Source: an uncultured Planctomycetota bacterium
GTDB lineage: Bacteria; Planctomycetota; Planctomycetia; Gemmatales; HRBIN36
DNA length: 64,000 bases
Direction of reading: 5' to 3'
Assembly (NCBI GenBank): GCA_937944855.1
Contig: CALFAY010000038.1
Span: 1 to 64,000, forward strand
Positions 8,440 to 17,794 of the stretch are shown one piece after another. How positions within the stretch are numbered: the first letter of the stretch is position 1; the number at the start of each line of letters is the position of its first letter. Under the pieces are notes generated by a model. That model had not been told where the DNA came from. It did not search any database and worked only from the letters and a program-made list of their open reading frames with translations. The translations under genes were made by a program, and so were the position numbers.

Positions 8440-10569
8440 ATGAGCACATCAGCGTTGCGCTTCGAAGTCGTGGACGGAAATCTCGGTCTGATCACCTTCG
8501 ATCAACCGAACAGTCGGGCCAACACGCTCAACCAGGCGGTGCTGGCGGAGTTCGAGCAGGTGCTTTCCGAGATCGAGAAGCGGACCGACCTCCAAGGGCT
8601 GATTCTGCGGAGCGGCAAACCCGGCATGTTCGTCGCCGGGGCCGATCTCAAGGAACTTGGCAGCGCGGAGCACGATCCCGAACAAGCCAGGAAGATGGTC
8701 CAACGCGGTCTGCGGATTCTGGAGCGGATCGAAGCGCTGCCTTACCCCACCGTGGCGGCCATCGAGGGAAGCTGCATGGGGGGCGGTCTGGAACTTGCCC
8801 TGGCCTTCGATCATCGCGTCGCCAGCACCCATCCCAAAACGGAACTGGGCCTGCCGGAAACCAAGATCGGCCTGATACCCGGCTGGGGCGGCACGCAGCG
8901 GCTGCCGCGGGTAATCGGTCCGGCCAACGCTGTCGAGATGATCGCCTCTGGCGAAGCCGTTCCCGCGGCCAAGGCGGCGGCGCTGGGGCTGGTCTTCGAT
9001 GCCGTGCCCAGCGAACGGCTGCTCGACGAGGCCAGGCGAGTCTTGCAGATGTCCCGCGAAACCGGCGCCTGGCGAGAAGCCCGCAAGCAGAAACAGCAGC
9101 CCGTTGGACTGACCGAAGACCAGCACGCCTTCACATTCGCCGTCGCCAAGGGAGCGGTCCTGGCCAAGACCAAGGGCCTATTGCCCGCTCCGCTGGCGGC
9201 GGTCGAGGTGGTCGAAAAATCGTGCAATCTGCCGCTGCAAGACGGGCTGAAGATCGAAACGGAGGCCTTCGCCAGGCTCGTCGGCTCCGACATCTCCCGC
9301 AACCTCATCGCGGTCTTCTTCATGAACCAGAGGCTACAGAAAGATACCGGGGTGAGCGATCCGGCCATCAAGCCGCGAGAAATCCAACGGGTCGGCGTTC
9401 TCGGAGCAGGCATCATGGGCTCTGGTATTGCCGGGGCGTTCATCCGCCGGGGCATCCCCTGCACGATGCTCGACGTCAACGACGCTGCCCTTGCCAAGGG
9501 CGTCTCGGCCATTCAAAAGGTGCTGCAAGGGCGCGTCGAAGCGGGGCGGATGAAGCCCGAGGAAGCCGTCACCGCCCTGGGCAAGCTGTGTACGACGCTG
9601 TCGCTGGCCGCCATGAGCGACCGCGACCTGATCATCGAAGCCGTGGTCGAAAACGAGGAGGTCAAGGTCCAGACGTTCCAGAAGCTGCAACAGCATCTAC
9701 CGGCGGATCGCATCATCGCCTCGAACACCTCGACGATCTCGATTACCCGGATGGCCAGGGCGGTCCATCACCCGGAACGGTTCGCCGGCATGCACTTTTT
9801 CAATCCCGTGGACCGCATGCCGCTCGTCGAGGTGATCCGCGGCGAAAAGACGGACGACGAGACAACCGCCACGCTGGTCGCTCTGGCCAGGAAGATCGGC
9901 AAGACGCCCATCGTGGTCAAGGACTGTCCTGGCTTCCTGGTGAACCGCATTCTCTTCCCGTACATCAATGAAGCGCTGGTGCTTCTGGAGGAAGGGGCAA
10001 GTCCGCGGGCCATCGACAAGGCAGCTACGGCGTTCGGCATGCCCATGGGACCGATCACGCTCAACGACGTGGTCGGCAACGATACCGCGTTGTACGCCGG
10101 CAGGGTGGTCAACACGGCGTTCGCCGACCGTGCCGCCCCCAGCCGCATCCTCGAAGAACTGGTCAAGGAAGGCCGACTGGGACAGAAGTCCGGAGCGGGC
10201 TTTTACAGCTACGCCAAGGACCCCAAGCGGGGAGCGGATGATCCCGCGTTCGAGGCCATTCTTGCTCGTTGTCGCAGGCAGCAGCGGGAGATCAGCCCCG
10301 AGGAGATCACCGACCGGCTCTTTCTGCCGATGCTGCTCGAAGCCACCCGCTGCCTTGCCGAGGGCATCGTCCGCGATCCTTCGGACGTGGAAATGGGCCT
10401 GATTCTGGGGATCGGCTTCCCGGCGTGGCGTGGCGGCATTCTGCATTGGGCCAGGTCGGTGGGAGTGGAGGAGATTCTGCGCCGGCTCAAGAAGTACGAA
10501 CCCCTCGGTCCGCGGTTCCATCCGACGGACGCCCTTCGTCAGCTGGGGACCATGAAATTCGGCTCCTGA
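8440..10569 (+). CDS. fadB: Fatty-acid oxidation multifunctional enzyme (enoyl-CoA hydratase / 3-hydroxyacyl-CoA dehydrogenase)
   Basis: N-terminal crotonase fold (GMFVAGADLKEL, GSCMGGGLELALAFDHRVA) and NAD-binding HADH domain (VGVLGAGIMGSGIAGAF; HFFNPVDRMPLVEVI). Confidence 0.93.
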   Translation: MSTSALRFEVVDGNLGLITFDQPNSRANTLNQAVLAEFEQVLSEIEKRTDLQGLILRSGKPGMFVAGADLKELGSAEHDPEQARKMVQRGLRILERIEALPYPTVAAIEGSCMGGGLELALAFDHRVASTHPKTELGLPETKIGLIPGWGGTQRLPRVIGPANAVEMIASGEAVPAAKAAALGLVFDAVPSERLLDEARRVLQMSRETGAWREARKQKQQPVGLTEDQHAFTFAVAKGAVLAKTKGLLPAPLAAVEVVEKSCNLPLQDGLKIETEAFARLVGSDISRNLIAVFFMNQRLQKDTGVSDPAIKPREIQRVGVLGAGIMGSGIAGAFIRRGIPCTMLDVNDAALAKGVSAIQKVLQGRVEAGRMKPEEAVTALGKLCTTLSLAAMSDRDLIIEAVVENEEVKVQTFQKLQQHLPADRIIASNTSTISITRMARAVHHPERFAGMHFFNPVDRMPLVEVIRGEKTDDETTATLVALARKIGKTPIVVKDCPGFLVNRILFPYINEALVLLEEGASPRAIDKAATAFGMPMGPITLNDVVGNDTALYAGRVVNTAFADRAAPSRILEELVKEGRLGQKSGAGFYSYAKDPKRGADDPAFEAILARCRRQQREISPEEITDRLFLPMLLEATRCLAEGIVRDPSDVEMGLILGIGFPAWRGGILHWARSVGVEEILRRLKKYEPLGPRFHPTDALRQLGTMKFGS

Positions 10570-10580
10570 GAGGAGAAGCC

Positions 10581-11741
10581 ATGCGTCAAGCCGTGATCAT
10601 CGACGCCGTGCGGACGCCGATCGGCCGCGCCCATCCGGAGAAAGGCATGTACCGGGACGTGCGGGCCGACGATCTGTCCGCTCACATCCTTCGGGCCTTG
10701 GTGGACCGGGTCGGACTGCCCCAGGAACTCATCGAGGACGTTCACTGGGGCTGCGTCAAGCAGCACGGTGAGCAGGGCTACGACATCGCCCGACAGGCCG
10801 TGCTCCTGGCCGGATTACCGTTGGAAACCGGCGGCGTGACCGTCAACCGCAACTGCGGTTCGAGTTTGCAGGCGATCAACTCCTGCGCCCAGAGCATCAT
10901 GGCCGGCTGCGACGACATCGTGATCGCCGGCGGTGTCGAGCACATGCACCATCTGCCGATGGAAGCCGGCTTCGATCCGAACCCGCGGATGTCTTACCGG
11001 CACAGCCCGGCCGTTTTCAACATGGGCCTGACCGCGGAGAATCTGGCTCGCAAGTACGGCATCAGCCGCCGCGAGCAGGACGAATTCGCCCTTCGCAGCC
11101 ACCAGCGTGCCGCCGCCGCGACCCGCAACGGCGAATTCGCCCAGGAGGTCATTCCCACCTGGGGACGCGACGAGGAAGGCCGCAAGCAGGTGATGACCGT
11201 GGACCAGTGCATCCGGCCGGACACGAACTTGGAAGCACTGGCCGCTCTGAAGCCGGTCTTCATGCCGGATGGCGGCACGATCACGGCCGGGAACTCCAGT
11301 CCGCTCAACGTCGGGGCCGCAGCCGTGCTGTTGATGTCCGAAGAGAAGGCGAAGGAACTCGGCTACAAGCCGAAAGTGCGGATCAAGGCGATGGCCGTGG
11401 CCGGAGTCGATCCGGCGGTCATGGGCATCGGCCCAGTCCCGGCCACGCTGAAGGCCCTCGACAAGGCCGGGCTGAAGCTGGGGGACATCGACCTCATCGA
11501 AATCAACGAAGCGTTTGCCGCCCAGACGCTCAGCGTCATGAAACTGCTCAAACTCGACCCGGAAAAGGTCAACGTCCGCGGCGGAGCCATCGCCATTGGG
11601 CATCCTCTCGGAGCCAGCGGAGCACGAATCGCCACGACGTTGATCCATCTCATGGAAGACCGCCAGGCCCGCTACGGTCTGGCAACGATGTGCATCGGCG
11701 CCGGGCAGGGCATCGCCACCATCTTCGAACGCTGCTCATGA
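10581..11741 (+). CDS. fadA: Acetyl-CoA C-acyltransferase (thiolase)
   Basis: VTVNRNCGSSLQAINSCAQSI; C-terminal INEAFAAQ, GGAIAIGHPLGASGARI and CIGAGQG; SD aggagaagcc before ATG; follows fadB. Confidence 0.94.
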   Translation: MRQAVIIDAVRTPIGRAHPEKGMYRDVRADDLSAHILRALVDRVGLPQELIEDVHWGCVKQHGEQGYDIARQAVLLAGLPLETGGVTVNRNCGSSLQAINSCAQSIMAGCDDIVIAGGVEHMHHLPMEAGFDPNPRMSYRHSPAVFNMGLTAENLARKYGISRREQDEFALRSHQRAAAATRNGEFAQEVIPTWGRDEEGRKQVMTVDQCIRPDTNLEALAALKPVFMPDGGTITAGNSSPLNVGAAAVLLMSEEKAKELGYKPKVRIKAMAVAGVDPAVMGIGPVPATLKALDKAGLKLGDIDLIEINEAFAAQTLSVMKLLKLDPEKVNVRGGAIAIGHPLGASGARIATTLIHLMEDRQARYGLATMCIGAGQGIATIFERCS

Positions 11742-12671
11742 GGTCGAAGGATTGCGTCGCCGCCGGGCTTTTTTGGGAGGGCGGCCGCGTCTCGGACGAG
11801 CCGGCAACGGGTGCAGGGACTTCGCCAAGTGCGCCAGATCGGCGAGGCATCTGCCGAATTTCCCAGGCCCCAACCGTTGCTGAAACTCCGGCACGAAACC
11901 TCTGCCGCCGAAGATAACAGTTGACCTGCGTTGCTCGACTTCCTCGGCCAGCCGAAGCAATTGTTCCTGCACGGCTGGAGATTCCAGGCCGTGGCTAGCC
12001 GAGATCCAAACGAGCTTGGGCCGGATTTCCGTGATCGCCTTGCGGAAGGACGCCAGCGGCGTGTTCGGGCCAAGATTGACGACCTTCCAGCCAAGGTCCA
12101 TCAGAATTAACTCGGCCAGCAAACTGGGCAGCAGGGTCCAGTCGCCCTCCGGAGCGCCGCCCAAAGCTACGGGCATGCTTCGCAACGCCGTTTTTTCCAG
12201 TAAGGCTTTCAGGGCGAACAAGGCGGCGGCGATGGCCTGCGTTCCCCGGTGTTCTTCGTACACGTCCAGTCGGCCGGCTTCCCAGTCGTGGCCGATCTGG
12301 TGCATCGCCGGGGCCACCACTTCGTCGGCCAGTACCTCCAAAGCCAGTCCGCTGCGGTAGGAACCAAGTACGATACGCTGGACCGTGCGGGCATCCCCTC
12401 GTTCCAGGGCCTCCGTCAAGCGCCGCCGTAAACGCTCCGTCGAGGGCAGGTCCGCAGCCCCGAGTGCGGTAATGTCCACGCCCGGCAACTGCCCGGAACG
12501 CAGCAGCCGCAGCACATCCGCCAACAATAACTTGCGATGGCCTCCCGGCGTCCGATTGGCAGGCAACAGCCCTTCATCCACCCAGCGTTTGACGGTGCTG
12601 ACGCCGACGCCCAGGGCTTGTGCGACTTGTGCCGTGCTCAGGTATTTGGTGGACCACAACGGTTGTGCCAT
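11736..12671 (-). CDS. MerR-type HTH / cobalamin-binding-domain-like regulator (CarH/LitR-like, degenerate B12 site)
   Basis: HTH YLSTAQVAQALGVGVSTVKRWVDEGLLPANRTPGGHRKL; Wx9EH motif WEAGRLDVYEEH; B12-fold landmarks VVNLGPNTP and FGGRGF. Confidence 0.85.
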   Translation of the reverse strand: MAQPLWSTKYLSTAQVAQALGVGVSTVKRWVDEGLLPANRTPGGHRKLLLADVLRLLRSGQLPGVDITALGAADLPSTERLRRRLTEALERGDARTVQRIVLGSYRSGLALEVLADEVVAPAMHQIGHDWEAGRLDVYEEHRGTQAIAAALFALKALLEKTALRSMPVALGGAPEGDWTLLPSLLAELILMDLGWKVVNLGPNTPLASFRKAITEIRPKLVWISASHGLESPAVQEQLLRLAEEVEQRRSTVIFGGRGFVPEFQQRLGPGKFGRCLADLAHLAKSLHPLPARPRRGRPPKKARRRRNPSTS

Positions 12672-12714
12672 ACCTTGTTCATAAGAGCCGATCGGCTGTC
12701 CGTCATGGGGAAAA

Positions 12715-13503
12715 TCAGACTTCGGTGCCGGTCAGGGCCATCCGCAGTTTCCGCAGAGCGCTGGCCTGCACCTGGCGGACGTGCTCCTTGGACAAACCGA
12801 GGTTCTTGCCGACGTTTTCCAGCGTGGTCGGCCGCCGCGATTCGCCCAGGCCGAATCGCAAACTCAGAATGCTCTTTTCCCGTGAAGACAAGAGCGGATG
12901 CTCAGGGGCCAGGAACGCCGTCAGCTGCGCACTCGGGGCAGCGGTGTCCGCGGACAGACGGATCGGTCGGCCCTCGCCTTCGCCGATCACTTCCAGAGGC
13001 ACCGAATGGGCCAGCCGGTCGGAGGCCAGCCGCTGACACAGTCGACCCAAGGCCCGCAGGATGCAGGTGAAGGCGTAGGTGCTGAAACGGATGCCCAGCC
13101 AGGGGTTGTACAGGGCCACGGCCTTGAGCAAGACGACGTGACAATCGCCAGCCAGGTCATCGGAGAAGGGCGAGAATCCAGCCCGCTGCCGAACCGCCCG
13201 ATATACCAGCTTGCGGTTACCCAGCACGATCCGATCCCGCAATTCGTAGTAGCGGGCCAGCCACCAGCGGGCCTGGTCGAGCGTCCTCGACTCGGAAGCG
13301 CGGAAGGCGGCGTAGTGCATCCGTCGAGCCAATTCCCGCGTGATCTCGTCCGCCATGTGCTTCAATTCGGGGTTCTCTTGCGGCAGAGGAGCCTCCGGAT
13401 GGTAGCGACGTTCCGCTACCGCCTGCCGAAACGACGGATGGCGGACATGGCGGGGCACCTCGACGAGAGGCTGCGCGTTTCGACGGCGGCTGAGGGACTT
13501 CAT
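12715..13503 (-). CDS. Sigma-70 family RNA polymerase sigma factor
   Basis: Region 2-like RIVLGNRKLVYRAVRQ...ALYNPWLGIRFSTYAFTCILRAL; region 4-like SREKSILSLRFGLGESRRPTTLENVGKNLGLSKEHVRQVQASALRKLR. Confidence 0.85.
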   Translation of the reverse strand: MKSLSRRRNAQPLVEVPRHVRHPSFRQAVAERRYHPEAPLPQENPELKHMADEITRELARRMHYAAFRASESRTLDQARWWLARYYELRDRIVLGNRKLVYRAVRQRAGFSPFSDDLAGDCHVVLLKAVALYNPWLGIRFSTYAFTCILRALGRLCQRLASDRLAHSVPLEVIGEGEGRPIRLSADTAAPSAQLTAFLAPEHPLLSSREKSILSLRFGLGESRRPTTLENVGKNLGLSKEHVRQVQASALRKLRMALTGTEV

Positions 13504-13661
13504 GACACGGCTCCCGACTGGGTCAGAAATACATCGTCCAAATCGTTCACATTATCTTACGCAGCAGAATCCGGCCGTCAAGCCGAATTGCGTCGTCGGG
13601 GACGGACGTTGCTATCATGCAGGCAAAGAGGTGTCGTCTGAGGCTTTCGGAGAGTACAGCG

Positions 13662-14135
13662 ATGGCGGTCGAAGTGGGAAAAGCAGCTCCGGCATTCAAG
13701 CTCAAAGCTGCGAACAACCAGACTGTGGAACTCAAGCAATTCAAAGGCAAGGACGTGATCGTGTACTTCTACCCGCGGGACAACACGCCAGGCTGCACCA
13801 AGGAGGCCTGCGGCTTCCGCGACCGCTGGGATGAATTGACCAGGCTCGGCGTGGTCGTCATCGGCATCTCGCCGGACTCGACCGAGTCGCATCAACGCTT
13901 CGCCGAGGAACACCAACTTCCTTTTTTCCTCCTCGCCGATCCCGACAAGAAGGTGATGAAGGCCTACGGGGCCTACGGCGAGAAAATGATGTACGGCAAG
14001 AAGACCGAAGGCGTGATCCGTTCCACGGTCTGGATCGGTCCCGACGGCAAGGTGAAGAAACACTGGCCCAAGGTCGCCAAGGCCGAGGCGCATCCGCAGG
14101 CGGTCCTTGAAGCGATCAAGGCCGAGAAAGCGTGA
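13662..14135 (+). CDS. Peroxiredoxin (Bcp/PrxQ-like)
   Basis: VIVYFYPRDNTPGCTKEACGFRDRWDEL; peroxidatic and resolving Cys spaced CxxxxC. Confidence 0.93.
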   Translation: MAVEVGKAAPAFKLKAANNQTVELKQFKGKDVIVYFYPRDNTPGCTKEACGFRDRWDELTRLGVVVIGISPDSTESHQRFAEEHQLPFFLLADPDKKVMKAYGAYGEKMMYGKKTEGVIRSTVWIGPDGKVKKHWPKVAKAEAHPQAVLEAIKAEKA

Positions 14136-15091
14136 TCGGCCAGGCGATGGGCTTCCGCGTCCTCCGCTCCGGCACCTGTTCGCTGCTCGTGGATCTGGGT
14201 CGGCCACGGCATCGGCATCGTGGTCTGCCCCTCGGCGGGGCGGCAGACCGGAGATCGTATCTGCTGGGCAATGCCCTGGTAGGCAACGCTCCAGGAGCCG
14301 TCGCTTTGGAATTCGCCCTGGCCGGCCCGATCCTCGAAGCGACCGGAGAGCATCATGCCGTGCTGGCCGGCGCGCCGTTTCGCGCCCTGCTCAACGGCAA
14401 ACCGCTGGCCGTGGGCAGGACGTTTCAGGTCCGTGCGGGAGACACGCTGGAGATCGGCAGCTGCGAGCAGGGGATGCGCGGCTACCTGTGCGTGCCGGGC
14501 GGTTTCGAATCGCCAGCGGTCCTTGACAGCCGTTCTGCCCTGGAACCCCTCCCGGACAGTGCGGAGTTGCTTTGCCCGGCTTCGATGAGCCGATGCCGAT
14601 TCGTTCCCGAACTGGATTGGCTCCCCCCGGACCTCAACCGCCTGCGCATCCTCCCCGGCACGCACTTCGCCTTAGCCGACGGGTCCCTGCTCCGAAATTC
14701 ATGGATGGTGTTGCCGGCATCCGACCGCATGGGATTGCGATTGCGGGGGTCGGACACTCTCGAAGCTCGACTGGACCTGACCTCGGCCCCCGTCTGCCCC
14801 GGAACCGTGCAAGCCACCGCCGGCGGGGAATTGATCGTGCTCGGCGTCGATTGTCAGACCATCGGCGGCTATCCCCGACTGGCTCACGTCATTTCGGCCG
14901 ATCTCGACAAGCTGGCTCAGCTTCGGCCCGGCGACCGAATCTCTTTCGAATTGTCGGATCTGGCCTTGGCCGAAGCAGCCCGCCAGCGGGTCCGAAGCGA
15001 AACCGAAACCTGGGTGCAGCGCTTGCTAACCGCCTGGGAGGGAACCAGCGGGCGTCCGCCGCCGAACAGGCCGGCATCCGTTCAGGAATAG
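14132..15091 (+). CDS. Biotin-dependent carboxyltransferase / 5-oxoprolinase subunit C family protein (PxpC/KipA-like)
   Basis: LVDLGRPRHRHRGLPLGGAADRRSYLLGNALVGN and QATAGGELIVLGVDCQTIGGYPRLAHVISADLDKLAQLRPGD. Confidence 0.85.
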   Translation: MIGQAMGFRVLRSGTCSLLVDLGRPRHRHRGLPLGGAADRRSYLLGNALVGNAPGAVALEFALAGPILEATGEHHAVLAGAPFRALLNGKPLAVGRTFQVRAGDTLEIGSCEQGMRGYLCVPGGFESPAVLDSRSALEPLPDSAELLCPASMSRCRFVPELDWLPPDLNRLRILPGTHFALADGSLLRNSWMVLPASDRMGLRLRGSDTLEARLDLTSAPVCPGTVQATAGGELIVLGVDCQTIGGYPRLAHVISADLDKLAQLRPGDRISFELSDLALAEAARQRVRSETETWVQRLLTAWEGTSGRPPPNRPASVQE

Positions 15092-15100
15092 AATGATGAT

Positions 15101-16165
15101 ATGTCCGTGATCTCCGCACGCAATCTGTCCAAGACCTACCGGGTGTTCCGGAAGAAGGAGGGCTTCCTGGCAGCGTTGCGGGGGCTGTTTTTTCGGGAAT
15201 ACAAGTTGGTCGAGGCGGTCATCGACGTCAGCTTCGACATCGAACCGGGCGAGATCGTCGCTTTCCTCGGTCCGAACGGGGCAGGCAAGACGACGACGCT
15301 CAAGATGCTCTCCGGCCTCATCTACCCGACCCGGGGTCAGGCGGTCGTCCTCGGCCACGTTCCCTGGGAACGAGCCGACGCTTTTCGCCGACGCTTCTCG
15401 CTAGTCATGGGCCAAAAGAACCAACTCTGGTGGGACCTGCCCGCCCTGGACAGCTTCCATCTCCACCGAGAGATTTATTCGATCCCCAAGCCGCAGTTCG
15501 AGCAGACGGTGGCTGATCTGACCGATCTGTTCGGGGTGAAGGACCTGGTTCGGCAGCCGGTGCGGGAACTGTCGCTGGGCGAACGCATGAAGATGGAACT
15601 GATCGCTGCTCTGCTGCACCAGCCCGAGTTGCTGCTGCTGGATGAGCCGACGATCGGTCTGGATGTGGTCGCGCAAGCCACCATCCAACGCTGCCTGCGG
15701 GAGTACAACCGAACCCGCGGCGTGACCATGCTCCTGACCAGTCACTACATGCGCGACGTGGAAGCGCTCTGTTCGCGGGTGCTCATCATCAACCACGGAC
15801 GGCTGATTTACGACGGCCCCTTGAGCGGCATTGTCGAGCAGTTCGGCCGAACCAAGATCATCAAGCTCCGCTTCGCCGACGGCGTGCCCGCGGAACTGGC
15901 CCGGTTCGGCGAGGTGCAGAACGGCCAGGGTCCGGTGGCCGATTTGCGGGTGGACCGGCAGCGGGTTTCGGAAGTCCTGGGAGCGATCCTGGACCGCTTC
16001 ACCGTGCTGGACATGAGCGTGCAGGACCCGCCGCTGGACCAGGTCATCGCCCGGGTCTTCCAGGAAGGGGCACAAGCCGTCCCTGCGGAAGGCGATGTCG
16101 AAATGCCTCAGCCTGACGGAAGCGAATCCGACGAGGAGTTCAACGGGAACAGACTGCGGACATGA
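15101..16165 (+). CDS. ABC-2 type transporter ATP-binding protein
   Basis: FLGPNGAGKTTTLKMLSGLIYPTRG; LSLGERMKMELIAALLHQPELLLLDEPTIGLD. Confidence 0.93.
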   Translation: MSVISARNLSKTYRVFRKKEGFLAALRGLFFREYKLVEAVIDVSFDIEPGEIVAFLGPNGAGKTTTLKMLSGLIYPTRGQAVVLGHVPWERADAFRRRFSLVMGQKNQLWWDLPALDSFHLHREIYSIPKPQFEQTVADLTDLFGVKDLVRQPVRELSLGERMKMELIAALLHQPELLLLDEPTIGLDVVAQATIQRCLREYNRTRGVTMLLTSHYMRDVEALCSRVLIINHGRLIYDGPLSGIVEQFGRTKIIKLRFADGVPAELARFGEVQNGQGPVADLRVDRQRVSEVLGAILDRFTVLDMSVQDPPLDQVIARVFQEGAQAVPAEGDVEMPQPDGSESDEEFNGNRLRT

Positions 16166-16968
16166 TCGGGAAGTATCTCAAAATCTTCCGCGTCTCGCTG
16201 ACGGAACGCCTGACCTATCGGGCCGATTTCTTCCTGGCCACGTTCCTCCGTTTTCTGCCGATGATCACCACGATCCTGCTGTGGCAGGCGATCTATGTCG
16301 GCTCCGGGCAGGACGAGTTGAACGGCTACAGCTATCGCATGATGATCGCTTATCTGCTGGTCATCCACATCAGCCGGTTGTTTTCCAGCATGCCCGGACT
16401 GGCGGCGGGCATCGCGCGGGACATCCGCGACGGCAACCTGAAGAAGTACCTGCTGCAACCGATCGACATGCACGCCTATCTGCTCGCCTACCGCGGCGCG
16501 CATAAAGTGGCGTACATCACCACGGCCGCGCTGCCCTATGCCCTGCTGTTCTACCTGTGCCGCGGCTTCTTCGACGGTCTGCCCGAACCGGCCGTGTTCG
16601 TCGGCTATGTCGTCAGCCTGGTGCTGTCGTTTTTGCTCGGCTTTTTCATCGAAGTGTGCGTGGGCATGGTCGGCTTCTGGACGCTGGAAGTGACGTCGGT
16701 CATGTACGTGGTCGGAGCGATCAACTACTTCGTGTCCGGCCAAATGTTTCCGCTCGATTTGCTGCCCGAGCCGTGGGCGAATCTCCTGAAGCTGCTGCCC
16801 TTCCAGTATCTTGCCTACTTCCCGGCAGCGGTATTCGTGGGCCGGATCGCTGGCTGGGACCTGGTCCACGGCCTGATCGCTCAAGCGGCCTGGACCGTGT
16901 TCTTCATCGGGCTGGCACGGGGCCTTTACCAGGCGGGTCTGCGTCGCTACAGCGCCTTCGGCGGCTGA
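16162..16968 (+). CDS. ABC-2 family transporter permease
   Basis: Multiple hydrophobic helices; start overlaps the stop of the upstream ATPase gene. Confidence 0.85.
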   Translation: MIGKYLKIFRVSLTERLTYRADFFLATFLRFLPMITTILLWQAIYVGSGQDELNGYSYRMMIAYLLVIHISRLFSSMPGLAAGIARDIRDGNLKKYLLQPIDMHAYLLAYRGAHKVAYITTAALPYALLFYLCRGFFDGLPEPAVFVGYVVSLVLSFLLGFFIEVCVGMVGFWTLEVTSVMYVVGAINYFVSGQMFPLDLLPEPWANLLKLLPFQYLAYFPAAVFVGRIAGWDLVHGLIAQAAWTVFFIGLARGLYQAGLRRYSAFGG

Positions 16969-16975
16969 GCGTGGT

Positions 16976-17746
16976 TCACTCGGGCCATCGCGGGGAGCGT
17001 TTTTCCAGAAAAGCGCGGATGCCTTCCCGGGCGGAGGGCAATACGGCATTGTCGCTCATGATCGGACAGGCCACGGCATAGGCTTCGGCATAGTCCTTGC
17101 CTAGTTGTTCGTAAAAGGCCCGTTTGCCCAGAGCGACGACCCGGGGACTGGCGGCAGCGATCTTTTCCGCCAAGGCCATCGTGACGGCTTCGAGGCGGTC
17201 GGCGGGGACGACCTGATTGACCAGCCCGGCCCGCAGAGCAGTCGGGGCGTCGATGGGCTCGCCGGTCAGGAGCATTTCCATTGCGAGTCTGGTCGGCACG
17301 GCCCGGGCCAGAGCGACGGCCGGGGTCGTGCAGAACAGGCCGATCTTCACTCCCGGCGTGGCAAAGCGGGCCTCTTCGGAGGCGACGACCAGATCGCACG
17401 TCGCCGCCAGTTGGCAGCCCGCCGCCGTCGCCAGACCTTGGACCTGAGCGATGACCGGGCAGCGCGACCGGCGGATCGCCTCCATGACCTGCGAACACAG
17501 GTCGAACAATGCCGCCGCTCCATCTCGGGTGCAATCGGCCAATTCCCGCAGATCGTGGCCGGAACTGAAGACGCTTCCCGCCGCCCGCAAGACGACCACA
17601 TGAACCGACGGATCGGCGTCGATTTCGGCCAGAGTCGAACGCAGCGCCTCCAGCATGGCCCGAGAGAGGGCGTTCCGCCGCTCGGGGTGGTTCAGGGTCA
17701 GCACGGCCACATGGCCGCGATGTTCCGTCAATAGTAGAGAACCCAT
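16976..17746 (-). CDS. Enoyl-CoA hydratase/isomerase family protein
   Basis: GSVFSSGHDLRELA; VQGLATAAGCQLAATCDLVVASEEARFATPGVKIGLFCTTP. Confidence 0.9.
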   Translation of the reverse strand: MGSLLLTEHRGHVAVLTLNHPERRNALSRAMLEALRSTLAEIDADPSVHVVVLRAAGSVFSSGHDLRELADCTRDGAAALFDLCSQVMEAIRRSRCPVIAQVQGLATAAGCQLAATCDLVVASEEARFATPGVKIGLFCTTPAVALARAVPTRLAMEMLLTGEPIDAPTALRAGLVNQVVPADRLEAVTMALAEKIAAASPRVVALGKRAFYEQLGKDYAEAYAVACPIMSDNAVLPSAREGIRAFLEKRSPRWPE

Positions 17747-17794
17747 GATCGCTCTCGCTCAGCTGTCGCTTCATGGTAATGGAGCGGAAACCTG

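Noticed and set aside
7071-9971. 966-aa plus-strand ORF over uvrC and fadB
   Set aside because: Antisense of uvrC run into an out-of-frame reading of fadB; not a real fusion protein.
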